From assembly GCA_046327755.1 (NCBI GenBank), contig JAXLXW010000004.1, forward strand, positions 434,001 to 498,000: a stretch of 64,000 nucleotides of DNA. The letters run 5' to 3'. Under the pieces are notes generated by a model, which had not been told where the DNA came from, did no database searches, and saw only the letters and a list, made by a program, of their open reading frames with translations. The DNA comes from SCN-70-22 sp046327755 (GTDB taxonomy: Bacteria; Gemmatimonadota; Gemmatimonadetes; Gemmatimonadales; Gemmatimonadaceae). Positions 8,710 to 16,628 of the stretch are shown in pieces (positions within the stretch are counted from its first letter, which is position 1; the number at the start of each line of letters is the position of its first letter). Both the position numbers and the translations under genes were made by a program.

Positions 8710-9324
8710 TCAGGTCGCCGCCCGCCGCCCCATCTCGCGGTCATGCCACCGCGACAACAGCAGCAGCGCGAGCGTCGACCCAAGGAGCGCATACCACATG
8801 TCGGATTGCGTATCCCACACGTACCCCTGGGTCCCGAGGAACTCGTCGGCTCCCTGCCCCAGTGCCAGCGCCGCCCCCCACTCCACCAGCTCGTAGCAGG
8901 CGCTGATCGCCATCGCCACGCACACGCACAGGAACGCCAGCATCTTCTTCCCGTTCACGTGCCGCCCGCGCCACAGCACCTCGCGCGCGACCATCGCCGG
9001 CACGAAGCCCTGCGCGAAGTGCCCGATCTTGTCGTACGGATTGCGACTCGTGCCAAGGACCTCCTGCATCCAGAAGCCGAGCGGGACGCGGGCGTATGTA
9101 TACGCGCCCCCCACGAGCAGGATGGTGGCGTGCAGGAAGATCAGCACGTACAGCAACCGCGTGAGGGGAAAGCGGCGATACGTCAGCGCCATCACCGGAG
9201 CGGCGATGAAGATCGGCGCCACCTCCATGATCCAGGTGCTGCGCTCGTACGGCGCGATTCCCGACCACGTCAGGAGCGCCGCCAGGACCAATGCCAGGGT
9301 GAGGACGAGGGAACGATCGTTCAT
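8710..9324 (-). CDS. DUF2238 (YjdF-like) inner-membrane protein
   Basis: A 204-residue, multi-pass membrane protein with about six hydrophobic helices, from ATG 9324. It carries family signatures: NPYDKIGHFAQGFVPAMVAREVL, ELVEWGAALALGQGADEFLGTQG and WDTQSDMWYALLG. The conserved acidic and His residues in membrane-proximal loops hint at an enzyme or metal site, but the family has no assigned function. It diverges from the HAD phosphatase gene across 108 bp. Confidence 0.85.
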   Translation of the reverse strand: MNDRSLVLTLALVLAALLTWSGIAPYERSTWIMEVAPIFIAAPVMALTYRRFPLTRLLYVLIFLHATILLVGGAYTYARVPLGFWMQEVLGTSRNPYDKIGHFAQGFVPAMVAREVLWRGRHVNGKKMLAFLCVCVAMAISACYELVEWGAALALGQGADEFLGTQGYVWDTQSDMWYALLGSTLALLLLSRWHDREMGRRAAT

Positions 9325-9432
9325 GCAGGAGGAGGGGTTCGTGGTGAACGCGGCGGCGCAACGGGCATCGGCGTCACGTCGTCGTCCGGAAGTTGGTGGC
9401 GGAACGCCCCCGGAGCCAGTTGATTCCCCCGC

Positions 9433-10212
9433 ATGTCCAACAACACCCTCCTGCCGCTGCGCGCCGTCCTGTGGGACGTCGACGGGACGATCGCCGAGAC
9501 CGAACGCGACGGGCATCGCGTCGCCTTCAATCGCGCCTTCGAACGGCATGGAATCCCGTGGCGCTGGAGCGTGGAGCACTACGGCGAGTTGCTCGCCATT
9601 GCCGGCGGTCGCGAGCGCGCCTTGCATGACATGGAGTCGCGCCCCGATGCCCCCGCGACCGCGGGGGAACGCGAGGCGCTCGCGCGCGCGCTGCACGCGA
9701 CCAAGAACGCCGAGTACGCTCGCATCCTGGCGCTGGGAGAGATCGTCCTCCGCCCCGGCGTGCGCGAACTCATGGAGGAGTGCCGCACGCGTGGGTTGCG
9801 CATGGGGATCACGACGACGACGAGCCGCGAGAACATCGACGCCCTCCTCTCGCGCCAACTCTCCCCCGAATGGCGCGGCATGTTCGACGTCGTCCTCGCG
9901 GGCGAGGACGTCTCGCGCAAGAAGCCTGATCCCGAGGTCTACGAGCGAGCGTTGCAGCTGATGGACCTCGCCCCGCAGGATGCCGTTGCCCTCGAGGACT
10001 CCCCGGCCGGCGTTGCCGCCGCTCGCGGTGCGCACATCCCGGTCGTCGTGGCGCGCAGCGTCTACTTCACCAACGTCCCCCTCGACGGGGCGCTCGCCAT
10101 CGGCCCCAGCCTTGGGGCGCGCGAGGGATGGTCACCCCCGATGTGCGCAGAGGTCCCCCGCGCTGGCGTCGGTGTCGACGACCTCGTCACCTGGCTGCGA
10201 CTGGGCGCCTGA
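9433..10212 (+). CDS. cbbY: CbbY-type HAD-superfamily sugar-phosphate phosphatase
   Basis: A 259-residue HAD hydrolase of subfamily IA. Motif I is DVDGTIAETERDGHRVAFNRAF (nucleophile and acid Asp pair), the form typical of CbbY/CbbYA proteins. An alpha-helical cap covers residues ~25-100. Motif II is the Thr of MGITTTTS, motif III the Lys of RKKPDPEVYERAL, and motif IV is ALEDSPAGVAAA. Characterised CbbY proteins dephosphorylate xylulose-1,5-bisphosphate, a misfire inhibitor of Rubisco; no Rubisco gene is in this window, so the physiological substrate here could be another sugar phosphate. Confidence 0.8.
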   Translation: MSNNTLLPLRAVLWDVDGTIAETERDGHRVAFNRAFERHGIPWRWSVEHYGELLAIAGGRERALHDMESRPDAPATAGEREALARALHATKNAEYARILALGEIVLRPGVRELMEECRTRGLRMGITTTTSRENIDALLSRQLSPEWRGMFDVVLAGEDVSRKKPDPEVYERALQLMDLAPQDAVALEDSPAGVAAARGAHIPVVVARSVYFTNVPLDGALAIGPSLGAREGWSPPMCAEVPRAGVGVDDLVTWLRLGA

Positions 10213-10230
10213 CCACGCCTAACCACGCGG

Positions 10231-10310
10231 GACAACGCAGGACAACGCGGGACAACGCAGGACAACGCAGGACAACGCGGGACAACGCGGGACAACGCGG
10301 GACAACGCGG
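10231..10310 (+). repeat. 10-bp tandem array, eight units of GACAACGCRG
   Basis: Eight consecutive decamers in exact register, five ending GCGG and three GCAG, start 18 bp after the phosphatase stop. Degenerate units flank both sides. The unit length equals one helical turn, so each repeat presents the same DNA face. There is no coding potential that I would defend. Confidence 0.9.
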
Positions 10311-10444
10311 GACGAACCGTTGTCCCGTCCGGTCGACCGATGAGTTCAGGGGGCGCCGCGGGTCTAAACAAGTGCGTCACGAACGACTAATACTCGTGGG
10401 GGCCGCGGCCCCCGCGCTCGCACGGCACGCGTCACGCCCCCTCC

Positions 10445-12898
10445 GTGAGCTTCCCGATGCCACTCGCCGACCTTCGCTTCGCCCTGCGCTCGCTCTCGCG
10501 AGCCCGTGGATTCTCGCTCACCGTCATCCTCACGCTCGCGCTGGGGATCGGTGCCAACACCGCCATCTTCAGCGTGGTGCGCGGCGTCCTCCTCAAGCCG
10601 CTGCCGCATCGTGACGGCGAACGCCTCGTCTATCTCCGGCAGAGCATCTCGGGACCGGGGGGCGACAACATCCGCTTCTCCGTCCCGGAGATCCTCGACT
10701 TCCGCAACGGAGCCAGGACGCTGAAGGGGATCGCCGAGTACTCGGGAGTCCTGCTCACGCTGCAGGGCGAGCGCGACGCGGTGCGCATGCAGGTCGGGCT
10801 CGTCACCGGCAACTACTTCAATGTGATGGGGCTCTCCCCCATCCTTGGGCGCGCGCTCAACGATGGCGATGACGGCACGGGTGTTCCCCCCGTCGTCGTC
10901 CTCACGTACGAGTACTGGCAGCGTCGCTTCCTCGGTGATTCCAGCATCGTCGGCAAGACGATCCGCATCGACGGACGCGCGGTGGAAGTCGTCGGCGTGC
11001 TGCAGCCGGCGCCGACCTTCCCCGAGCGCATGGACGCCCTGATGAACATGGTCATCAGCGAGCACCACACGAGCGCGATGATGGTGCACGGGCGCACGCA
11101 TCGCATGACCGACATGATCGCGCGCCTGGCGCCGAACACCACGCTCGAGCAGGCGCGCACCGAGGTCGCGACCATCCGCACGCGGGTCGAGAAGGAGTTC
11201 CCCGAGTCCTACGACGCGGCGTCGCACTTCAAGGTGGAGGTCCTCCCCTTCGTCGACGTCCTCGGCGAGCGCGCGCGCCTCACGCTCTGGCTCCTCATGG
11301 GCGCCGCCGCCTTCGTGATGATCATCTCGGCGGCCAACGTGGCGAATCTCTCGCTGATGCGCGGCGTGCGGCGCGAACACGAACTCACCGTGCGCGCGGC
11401 GTTAGGCGCCGGTTCGGCGCGCCTGCGCCGCCTCCTCCTCGTGGAGAACCTCGTCCTCGCCCTTGTGGGGGCGGTGCTGGGACTCGTCATCGCCTACGGC
11501 GGGGTGCGCCTCCTCGCCGCCTTCGCCGAACGCTATTCGCCGCGCGCCAACGAGATCTCGATCGACGGTGTGGTCCTCGCCTTCACGCTGGCGCTCACGC
11601 TCGTCGTCGCCATCCTCACCTCCTTCGCCCCGCGACTGGCCGCCGAGGGAAAGCTCGGCGCGCTCATCGCGGCGGGGGGAACGCGGTCGAGCGGGAGCGC
11701 AGCGCGGCAGCGACTGCAGCGTTCGCTCGTCGTCGCGCAGGTCGCCGTCTCCGTCGTGCTCCTGACGGGGGCCGGGTTGCTCACGCGCACCATGTTGCAG
11801 CTGTCGGAGGTGAAGTCCGGGCTCGCCGCGGAGGACGTGCTGACGATGGAGGTGCCGCTCTTCGGCGCCGGGCGCAGCGACGCCGATACCAAGGCGTTGT
11901 ACTCGCGCATGCGCGACGCCGTGCTGGGGATCCCCGGGGTGAAGCAGGTGGGGGTCGGGTCGACGATGCCGCTGCGTTCGACGCCATTCCAGCTCGACGT
12001 GAAGGGCGAGGGGCGCACGCTGGCCTCGGGCGAACCGCAGCCCCGCGCCGAGTTGCGCACCGCCGATCCGGACTACTTCAAGGCCGGCGGGATCCCGCTC
12101 CTCAAGGGACGCGAGTTCACCTCGACCGACCGCGACTCGTCGCAGAAGGTCGTGGTGATCAACCAGACGTTGGCCGAGTACCTGTTTCCGGGGCTCGACC
12201 CCATCGGGCGGCGCGTGGCGTGGACAGGCGAGGTCCTCAAGTTCATCGGCATGAGCGGTGAGTGGCGCACGGTCGTCGGCGTCGTGGGCGACACGCGCGA
12301 CGGCGGCCTCGATGCGCCGCCGCGCAACGTCGTCTTCGAGCCGTTCACGCAGGAGATGGCGTACGCGGGCGGTCTCGTCATCCGGGGAGCGTCGGACCCA
12401 GCCCTGCTCGCCAGCGCCGCCACGCGCGCCGTGCGTGCGATCGTCCCGTCGGACCCGATCGAGCACGTGATGACGATCGGCGAGATCAAGGAAGAGAGCG
12501 TCGCCCCGCGCCGCCTCAACGCCGTGCTCGTGTCGTCGTTCGGCATCCTGGCGGTCCTGATTGCCGCCGTGGGGATCGCCGGCGTCCTCGCCTTCTCCGT
12601 GAGCGCCCGCACGAACGAGATCGGGATCCGCATGAGCCTCGGCGCCGACGGCGGACGCGTGCAGCGCATGATCCTCGCCGAGGGAGGCGTCCTGCTCGCC
12701 GCCGGGATCGCGTTAGGCGTGACGGCCGCCGTCATCGTGAGCCGCCTCATCCGCGGGCTCCTGTTCGGCGTCACGCCGTACGATCCCGTCACGCTGCTGG
12801 CCGTGGGGATCGCGATGGTGGCGGTTGGCGTCGCGGCGTGCTGGATCCCGGCGGCGCGGGCGGCGCGCATCGAGCCGATCGTGGCGATGCGGGGGTAA
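10445..12898 (+). CDS. orphan ADOP/MacB-like ABC transporter permease
   Basis: The product is 817 residues from GTG 10445 (ATG at 10457 is an alternative). It shows the duplicated MacB_PCD-FtsX architecture of acidobacterial-type orphan permeases. An N-terminal helix LTVILTLALGIGANTAIFSVVRGVLLKPLP (residues ~20-50) is followed by a periplasmic domain (~55-285), a first FtsX block (~285-420), a second N-terminal-like helix around 430, a second periplasmic domain, and a last FtsX block ending in RAARIEPIVAMRG. No ATPase gene is adjacent, as is usual for this family. Substrate and energy source are unknown. Confidence 0.9.
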   Translation: MSFPMPLADLRFALRSLSRARGFSLTVILTLALGIGANTAIFSVVRGVLLKPLPHRDGERLVYLRQSISGPGGDNIRFSVPEILDFRNGARTLKGIAEYSGVLLTLQGERDAVRMQVGLVTGNYFNVMGLSPILGRALNDGDDGTGVPPVVVLTYEYWQRRFLGDSSIVGKTIRIDGRAVEVVGVLQPAPTFPERMDALMNMVISEHHTSAMMVHGRTHRMTDMIARLAPNTTLEQARTEVATIRTRVEKEFPESYDAASHFKVEVLPFVDVLGERARLTLWLLMGAAAFVMIISAANVANLSLMRGVRREHELTVRAALGAGSARLRRLLLVENLVLALVGAVLGLVIAYGGVRLLAAFAERYSPRANEISIDGVVLAFTLALTLVVAILTSFAPRLAAEGKLGALIAAGGTRSSGSAARQRLQRSLVVAQVAVSVVLLTGAGLLTRTMLQLSEVKSGLAAEDVLTMEVPLFGAGRSDADTKALYSRMRDAVLGIPGVKQVGVGSTMPLRSTPFQLDVKGEGRTLASGEPQPRAELRTADPDYFKAGGIPLLKGREFTSTDRDSSQKVVVINQTLAEYLFPGLDPIGRRVAWTGEVLKFIGMSGEWRTVVGVVGDTRDGGLDAPPRNVVFEPFTQEMAYAGGLVIRGASDPALLASAATRAVRAIVPSDPIEHVMTIGEIKEESVAPRRLNAVLVSSFGILAVLIAAVGIAGVLAFSVSARTNEIGIRMSLGADGGRVQRMILAEGGVLLAAGIALGVTAAVIVSRLIRGLLFGVTPYDPVTLLAVGIAMVAVGVAACWIPAARAARIEPIVAMRG

Positions 12899-12938
12899 GC
12901 GGTCCACCGCCGACCTACGCGCACGCTGCGAGGACTCA

Positions 12939-12963
12939 ACCTTCCCAGCTTCGCTGGGAAGGT
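12939..12963. terminator. hairpin between convergent genes
   Basis: A 10-bp perfect stem ACCTTCCCAG/CTGGGAAGGT with a 5-nt CTTCG loop lies 40 bp after the ADOP permease stop and before the end of the convergent SGNH hydrolase gene. There is no U-tract on either side, so intrinsic termination is only possible, not clear. Confidence 0.45.
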
Positions 12964-13018
12964 GGGTCTGCGGCGGGAGAAGAAGCGCGAGGACTGGGGA
13001 GCGTCACGCCCCTGCAGT

Positions 13019-13057
13019 CCTCCGTGTGCCTCCGTGCAGCCTCCGTGTGCCTCCGTG
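13019..13057. repeat. 18-bp direct repeat CCTCCGTGTGCCTCCGTG, two copies
   Basis: Identical 18-mers at 13019-13036 and 13040-13057 are separated by CAG, and each contains an internal CTCCGTG duplication. They lie 15 bp beyond the SGNH hydrolase stop (read on the minus strand). The copies look like an intergenic repeat family rather than coding DNA. Confidence 0.7.
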
Positions 13058-13072
13058 TCCTGCTTTCCCCCG

Positions 13073-13813
13073 CTACCGCTTGCGCAGCGCCTCGCGAATC
13101 GCCGGCTCCACCAGCGACGCCATCACGCGATAGCCCGCCTCGTTCGGGTGCACACCGTCGTAGGCGAGCTCCGCCTTCATCCCCTGCCGCGCATCGGCCA
13201 TCGGGGTGTGATAGTCGAGATAGACCGCGCCACGACTCGCCGCGTATCGCTTCATCCACGCGTTGAGCGCGACGATCTTCGGCGCGGGCTGGAGCCCCGG
13301 CTTCCACGGATAGTCCCATACCGGGAGCACCGACGACAGCACGACCTTGATCCCGTTCGCCTGCGCCACCTCGGTCATCGACGAAAGGTTGTCCTCGATC
13401 ATCTCCAGCGTCGAGGGGCCGGTGTTGCCGGCAATGTCGTTGGTCCCGGCGAGGATCACCACGACGGCTGGCTTGAGTGCCACGACGTCCTGCCGAAAAC
13501 GTACCAGCATCTGCGGCGTCGTCTGCCCGCTGATGCCGCGCCCTACATACGGCTTGCCGGGGAAGAGCGACGCGAAGAGCGGGGCCCACCCCTCGGTGAT
13601 CGAGTTCCCCATGAAGACGACGCGCGGCTCACCGGCCTTCGGCGCGCCGAGCGCGGCGTTCTCGTCCCGATACCGGGCGAGGTTCGCCCAGTCGTTTCGA
13701 AGGCGTTCTTCCTCGGTCATCTTGCGTGACGCGTTGGGTGGCGTTGCCTGCCCCCCGGCCATGGCCGGCGGCGCGAGCAGGACAAGGCAGAGGACGGCGC
13801 GGACGAGTCGCAT
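13073..13813 (-). CDS. secreted SGNH/GDSL-family hydrolase
   Basis: The start is taken at ATG 13813 (MRLVRAVLCLVLLAPPAMAGG), which begins a clean signal peptide; Mets 4 and 14 codons upstream are alternatives. The product is ~246 residues with all SGNH blocks: GNSITEG (nucleophile Ser), the Gly of GRGISG, GTNDI (Asn), and DGVHPNEAGY (Asp and His). The overall form resembles platelet-activating-factor acetylhydrolase-like or acyl-esterase SGNH proteins. Likely role: periplasmic or extracellular de-esterification of lipid or carbohydrate. It diverges from the zinc-ribbon membrane protein gene. Confidence 0.85.
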   Translation of the reverse strand: MRLVRAVLCLVLLAPPAMAGGQATPPNASRKMTEEERLRNDWANLARYRDENAALGAPKAGEPRVVFMGNSITEGWAPLFASLFPGKPYVGRGISGQTTPQMLVRFRQDVVALKPAVVVILAGTNDIAGNTGPSTLEMIEDNLSSMTEVAQANGIKVVLSSVLPVWDYPWKPGLQPAPKIVALNAWMKRYAASRGAVYLDYHTPMADARQGMKAELAYDGVHPNEAGYRVMASLVEPAIREALRKR

Positions 13814-13919
13814 GGCTATCTGCATGAAGGGCAAGGAGATACGGGATACTCGCACGGGTCGGATGCCGACGGGACTGGCGGCTGCAACGTCCGGTGAACC
13901 CCGCGCCGCCCCGCACGCG

Positions 13920-13925
13920 TAATAT
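13920..13925 (+). promoter_or_regulatory. possible -10 element TAATAT
   Basis: TAATAT sits 22 bp upstream of ATG 13948 in otherwise GC-rich DNA and would give a leader of about 16 nt. No convincing -35 hexamer at 16-18 bp was seen. Confidence 0.3.
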
Positions 13926-13947
13926 CTCCCGAGAGCAACCCAACCCC

Positions 13948-15000
13948 ATGTTCTCCACCTGCATCTTCTGCAACAAACCGCTCGGCCGCAACGAGTCGAT
14001 CGAGACCTTCCCCGTGGGCGAGCGCCTCGCCTTCGACCCCGCCCGCGGGCGACTCTGGGTCGTCTGCCGCGCCTGCGAGCGGTGGAACCTCTCCCCGCTG
14101 GAGGAGCGCTGGGAGGCGATCGAGGAGGCCGAGCGCCTCTATCGTGACACGCGCCGCCGCGTCTCGACCGACAACATCGGCCTCGCCAAGCTCGCCGCAG
14201 GGACGACGCTGGTTCGCATCGGCGAACCGCAGCGCCCGGAGTTCGCGGCGTGGCGCTACGGCGACCAATTCGGGCGTCGCCGCAATCGCCAGCTCCTGAT
14301 CGCCGGGGGCGGCGTGGCCGCGCTTGCCGGGATCATCGCCGGCGGCGCCGCGGCGGGAGTGGCCATTGGCGGCTTCGGCTACCTGTGGGCCCAGGCCGGG
14401 CGCTTCGTGATCCACGGTTCGCCGCAGACCGTCGTCGCGCGTGTGCGCACGAACCACAACGGCGTCGTCGACGTGCGGCGACGCCACCTGGCCGAGTCGT
14501 CGATCAACCCGGCGAGCGATGGTTCGCTCGAGTTGCACCTGCGCTTCAAGAACGGGGCGGAGTCGTTCACCGGCCCGGAGGCGGAGCGCGTGGCGTCGAT
14601 CATCCTCCCCAAGGTCAACCGTTTTGGCGGGAAGAAGCAGGACGTGGCCGACGCCGTCCAGCAGATCGAGTCGTCCGGCAACTCCGAACGATTCCTCCGC
14701 GACGCCAGCCGCCAGGCGCAAGGACTGATCGCCTCGATGACGGCAGGCGTGTCACCCCGCAAGGCGCGGTCGCGGCAACAGCAGTTCAACAAGTACGGGC
14801 TCTTCTCACTCCCCGCGCCGCAGCGACTGGCGCTGGAGATGGCCTTGCATGAGGAGGCGGAGCGCCGCGCACTGGAAGGAGAGCTGGCGCAACTGGAGCA
14901 GGCGTGGAGGGACGCCGAGGAGGTCGCGGCCATCGCCGACAACCTCCTGGTGCCGGCCTCGGTCGACGAGGAATACAAGCGACTCAAGGGCGAGCGGTAA
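13948..15000 (+). CDS. membrane protein with N-terminal zinc ribbon, function unknown
   Basis: A 350-residue product started at ATG 13948. Two CxxC knuckles (Cys5/Cys8 in CIFC and Cys40/Cys43 in CRAC) form a likely zinc ribbon. Basic residues RRRNR precede a Gly/Ala-rich helical hairpin (residues ~113-150) that could insert in the membrane. The C-terminal ~180 residues are charged and helical, including a Glu-rich predicted coiled coil (ALHEEAERRALEGELAQLEQAW). I do not recognise the family. Only 3 bp separate it from the convergent diguanylate cyclase. Confidence 0.75.
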   Translation: MFSTCIFCNKPLGRNESIETFPVGERLAFDPARGRLWVVCRACERWNLSPLEERWEAIEEAERLYRDTRRRVSTDNIGLAKLAAGTTLVRIGEPQRPEFAAWRYGDQFGRRRNRQLLIAGGGVAALAGIIAGGAAAGVAIGGFGYLWAQAGRFVIHGSPQTVVARVRTNHNGVVDVRRRHLAESSINPASDGSLELHLRFKNGAESFTGPEAERVASIILPKVNRFGGKKQDVADAVQQIESSGNSERFLRDASRQAQGLIASMTAGVSPRKARSRQQQFNKYGLFSLPAPQRLALEMALHEEAERRALEGELAQLEQAWRDAEEVAAIADNLLVPASVDEEYKRLKGER

Positions 15001-15003
15001 CGC

Positions 15004-16422
15004 TCACTCCTCGTGGACGACCACGCACCCCTTGCCGCGCTGCTTGGCGGAGTAGAGGGCGCGGTCGGCGCGCGCCGTGAGTTCGGGGAGCGAGTGGTGC
15101 GAGCCGGCATTCAGGGCGACGCCGACACTGGCGCCCACGTGGACCTCCGTCCCCGCCACGGCGATCGGCTGCGAGCAGGCGACGATGATCTTGTTGGCCA
15201 GGGCGATGGCGCCGGCGCGATCGGAGACGCCCATCTGCACGACGGCGAACTCGTCGCCCCCGAGGCGGGCGACGAGGTCATCGTGCCGGACGAGATTCGC
15301 GAGCCGGCGCGAGATCACGCGCAGCACCTCGTCACCGGCCGCATGCCCGTAGGCGTCGTTCACCGGCTTGAAGCGGTCGAGGTCGATGTAGTGAAACGCC
15401 ATGCCGCCGCCAGCGCGTCGCCGGTCGAGCACGGGGCGCTCGAAGGCCGCCTGCAGGCGCCGCCGGTTGGGGAGCTCGGTGAGCGCGTCGGTCTCCGCGT
15501 CGTGTCGCAGGTTCTCGAGGCGCGCACGCTCCGTGAGGTCCTGCAGGGCGCCGACGACCACGACCCCGTGCCCCACCTCGCGCTCCCGTACCGCGGCGCG
15601 CAGCGCGACGCGAAAGAGCTCGCCATCCAGCCTGATGCCGTCGACCTGGATGTCGAAGGTCGAACCCACGCTCCGTGACTGCGCCATCGCGCGCACCTTC
15701 TCGCGATCCTCCGTGGCAAAGCGCGCCAGGAACTGGTGCAGCGAGGAGGGGACCTCGGTGTGGTGCACCACATGGAAGATCGGGGCGAACATCTCATCGA
15801 AGGCCAGCAGGTCCTCGTCGGGATCGTACTCCCACGCGGTGACCGCCGCGATGCGTTGCAGGTGACGGAAACGATCCTCGAGATCGTGCAGCCGCTCCAG
15901 TTCCTGCCGTGCGCGCACCAGCTCCCAGATGCGGCGACCGACGAGCTGCACCGTCGCCACGTCCTCGTCATCGTACGGCTCTTCCTTGTTCCCCACCCCG
16001 ATGAGCAGCCGCACGCGCCCCCCCTCCTCGATGGGGACCCCCAGGTGCCGCCGGAGCGCAACGTGCCCCTTCGGGAGGCCGCGCCGGTTGGTCGCCGCGT
16101 CGTAGTCGTTATGCACGACGGTGGCGCGCGTCCGCACGCTGTCCGCCCAGATCCCGGCGTCTGCCACCGGATAGTGTCGGTCGTAGACCGCCGTGCAGAT
16201 GCGCAGCGTATCCGACGACCACGTCCCCAACTCGATGGTCTGTTCGTCGGCGTTGAGGAAGTGCAGGTACGCGATCGTGCTCCGCGTGGCCCGCTGGGCC
16301 ACGTTCGCGCCAGTGCGGATGATCTCGCGCTGCGTGCATTCCCATCCGATGGCCGCAAGCTCCGCCATCGCTTCCAGGCGGTCACTGCTGCGATGATGGG
16401 GAGTGGCGTCGGAGAGCGTCAT
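15004..16422 (-). CDS. diguanylate cyclase with GAF and PAS sensor domains
   Basis: A 472-residue protein from ATG 16422 (MTLSDATPHH); the open frame upstream of this codon is Arg-rich and unconvincing. Residues ~18-170 form a GAF domain, a helical linker leads into a PAS-like domain (~183-300), and GGDEF covers ~305-470. The active-site motif is intact (GGDEF at 388-392), with metal Asp in YIDLDRFKPVND. A canonical RxxD inhibitory site (Arg379, Asp382) lies five residues before it, so product inhibition is expected. It should make c-di-GMP in response to a ligand or redox signal; no phosphodiesterase domain is attached. Confidence 0.92.
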   Translation of the reverse strand: MTLSDATPHHRSSDRLEAMAELAAIGWECTQREIIRTGANVAQRATRSTIAYLHFLNADEQTIELGTWSSDTLRICTAVYDRHYPVADAGIWADSVRTRATVVHNDYDAATNRRGLPKGHVALRRHLGVPIEEGGRVRLLIGVGNKEEPYDDEDVATVQLVGRRIWELVRARQELERLHDLEDRFRHLQRIAAVTAWEYDPDEDLLAFDEMFAPIFHVVHHTEVPSSLHQFLARFATEDREKVRAMAQSRSVGSTFDIQVDGIRLDGELFRVALRAAVREREVGHGVVVVGALQDLTERARLENLRHDAETDALTELPNRRRLQAAFERPVLDRRRAGGGMAFHYIDLDRFKPVNDAYGHAAGDEVLRVISRRLANLVRHDDLVARLGGDEFAVVQMGVSDRAGAIALANKIIVACSQPIAVAGTEVHVGASVGVALNAGSHHSLPELTARADRALYSAKQRGKGCVVVHEE

Positions 16423-16628
16423 GGAGCGCGGGCGCCGAGGTAGGGGGATTCCAATGAGAAGTTTCGTCAGCAGCGCATGGTCCTGAACATCGGGGTTCCA
16501 CCGCAATACGCGCCTCGCACGCCTGACGAGGGTTCGGCGCGTCGCACATCCGGGGTTGCCACACCTCCAAGCTGAACGCAGCATGAAGAGGGCACGCGCT
16601 CCCTCCTTTTCTCGCTCACTCCCGCCAG

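Noticed and set aside
10231..10310. Decamer array considered as a CRISPR
   Set aside because: Units are 10 bp with no spacers and no cas genes nearby.
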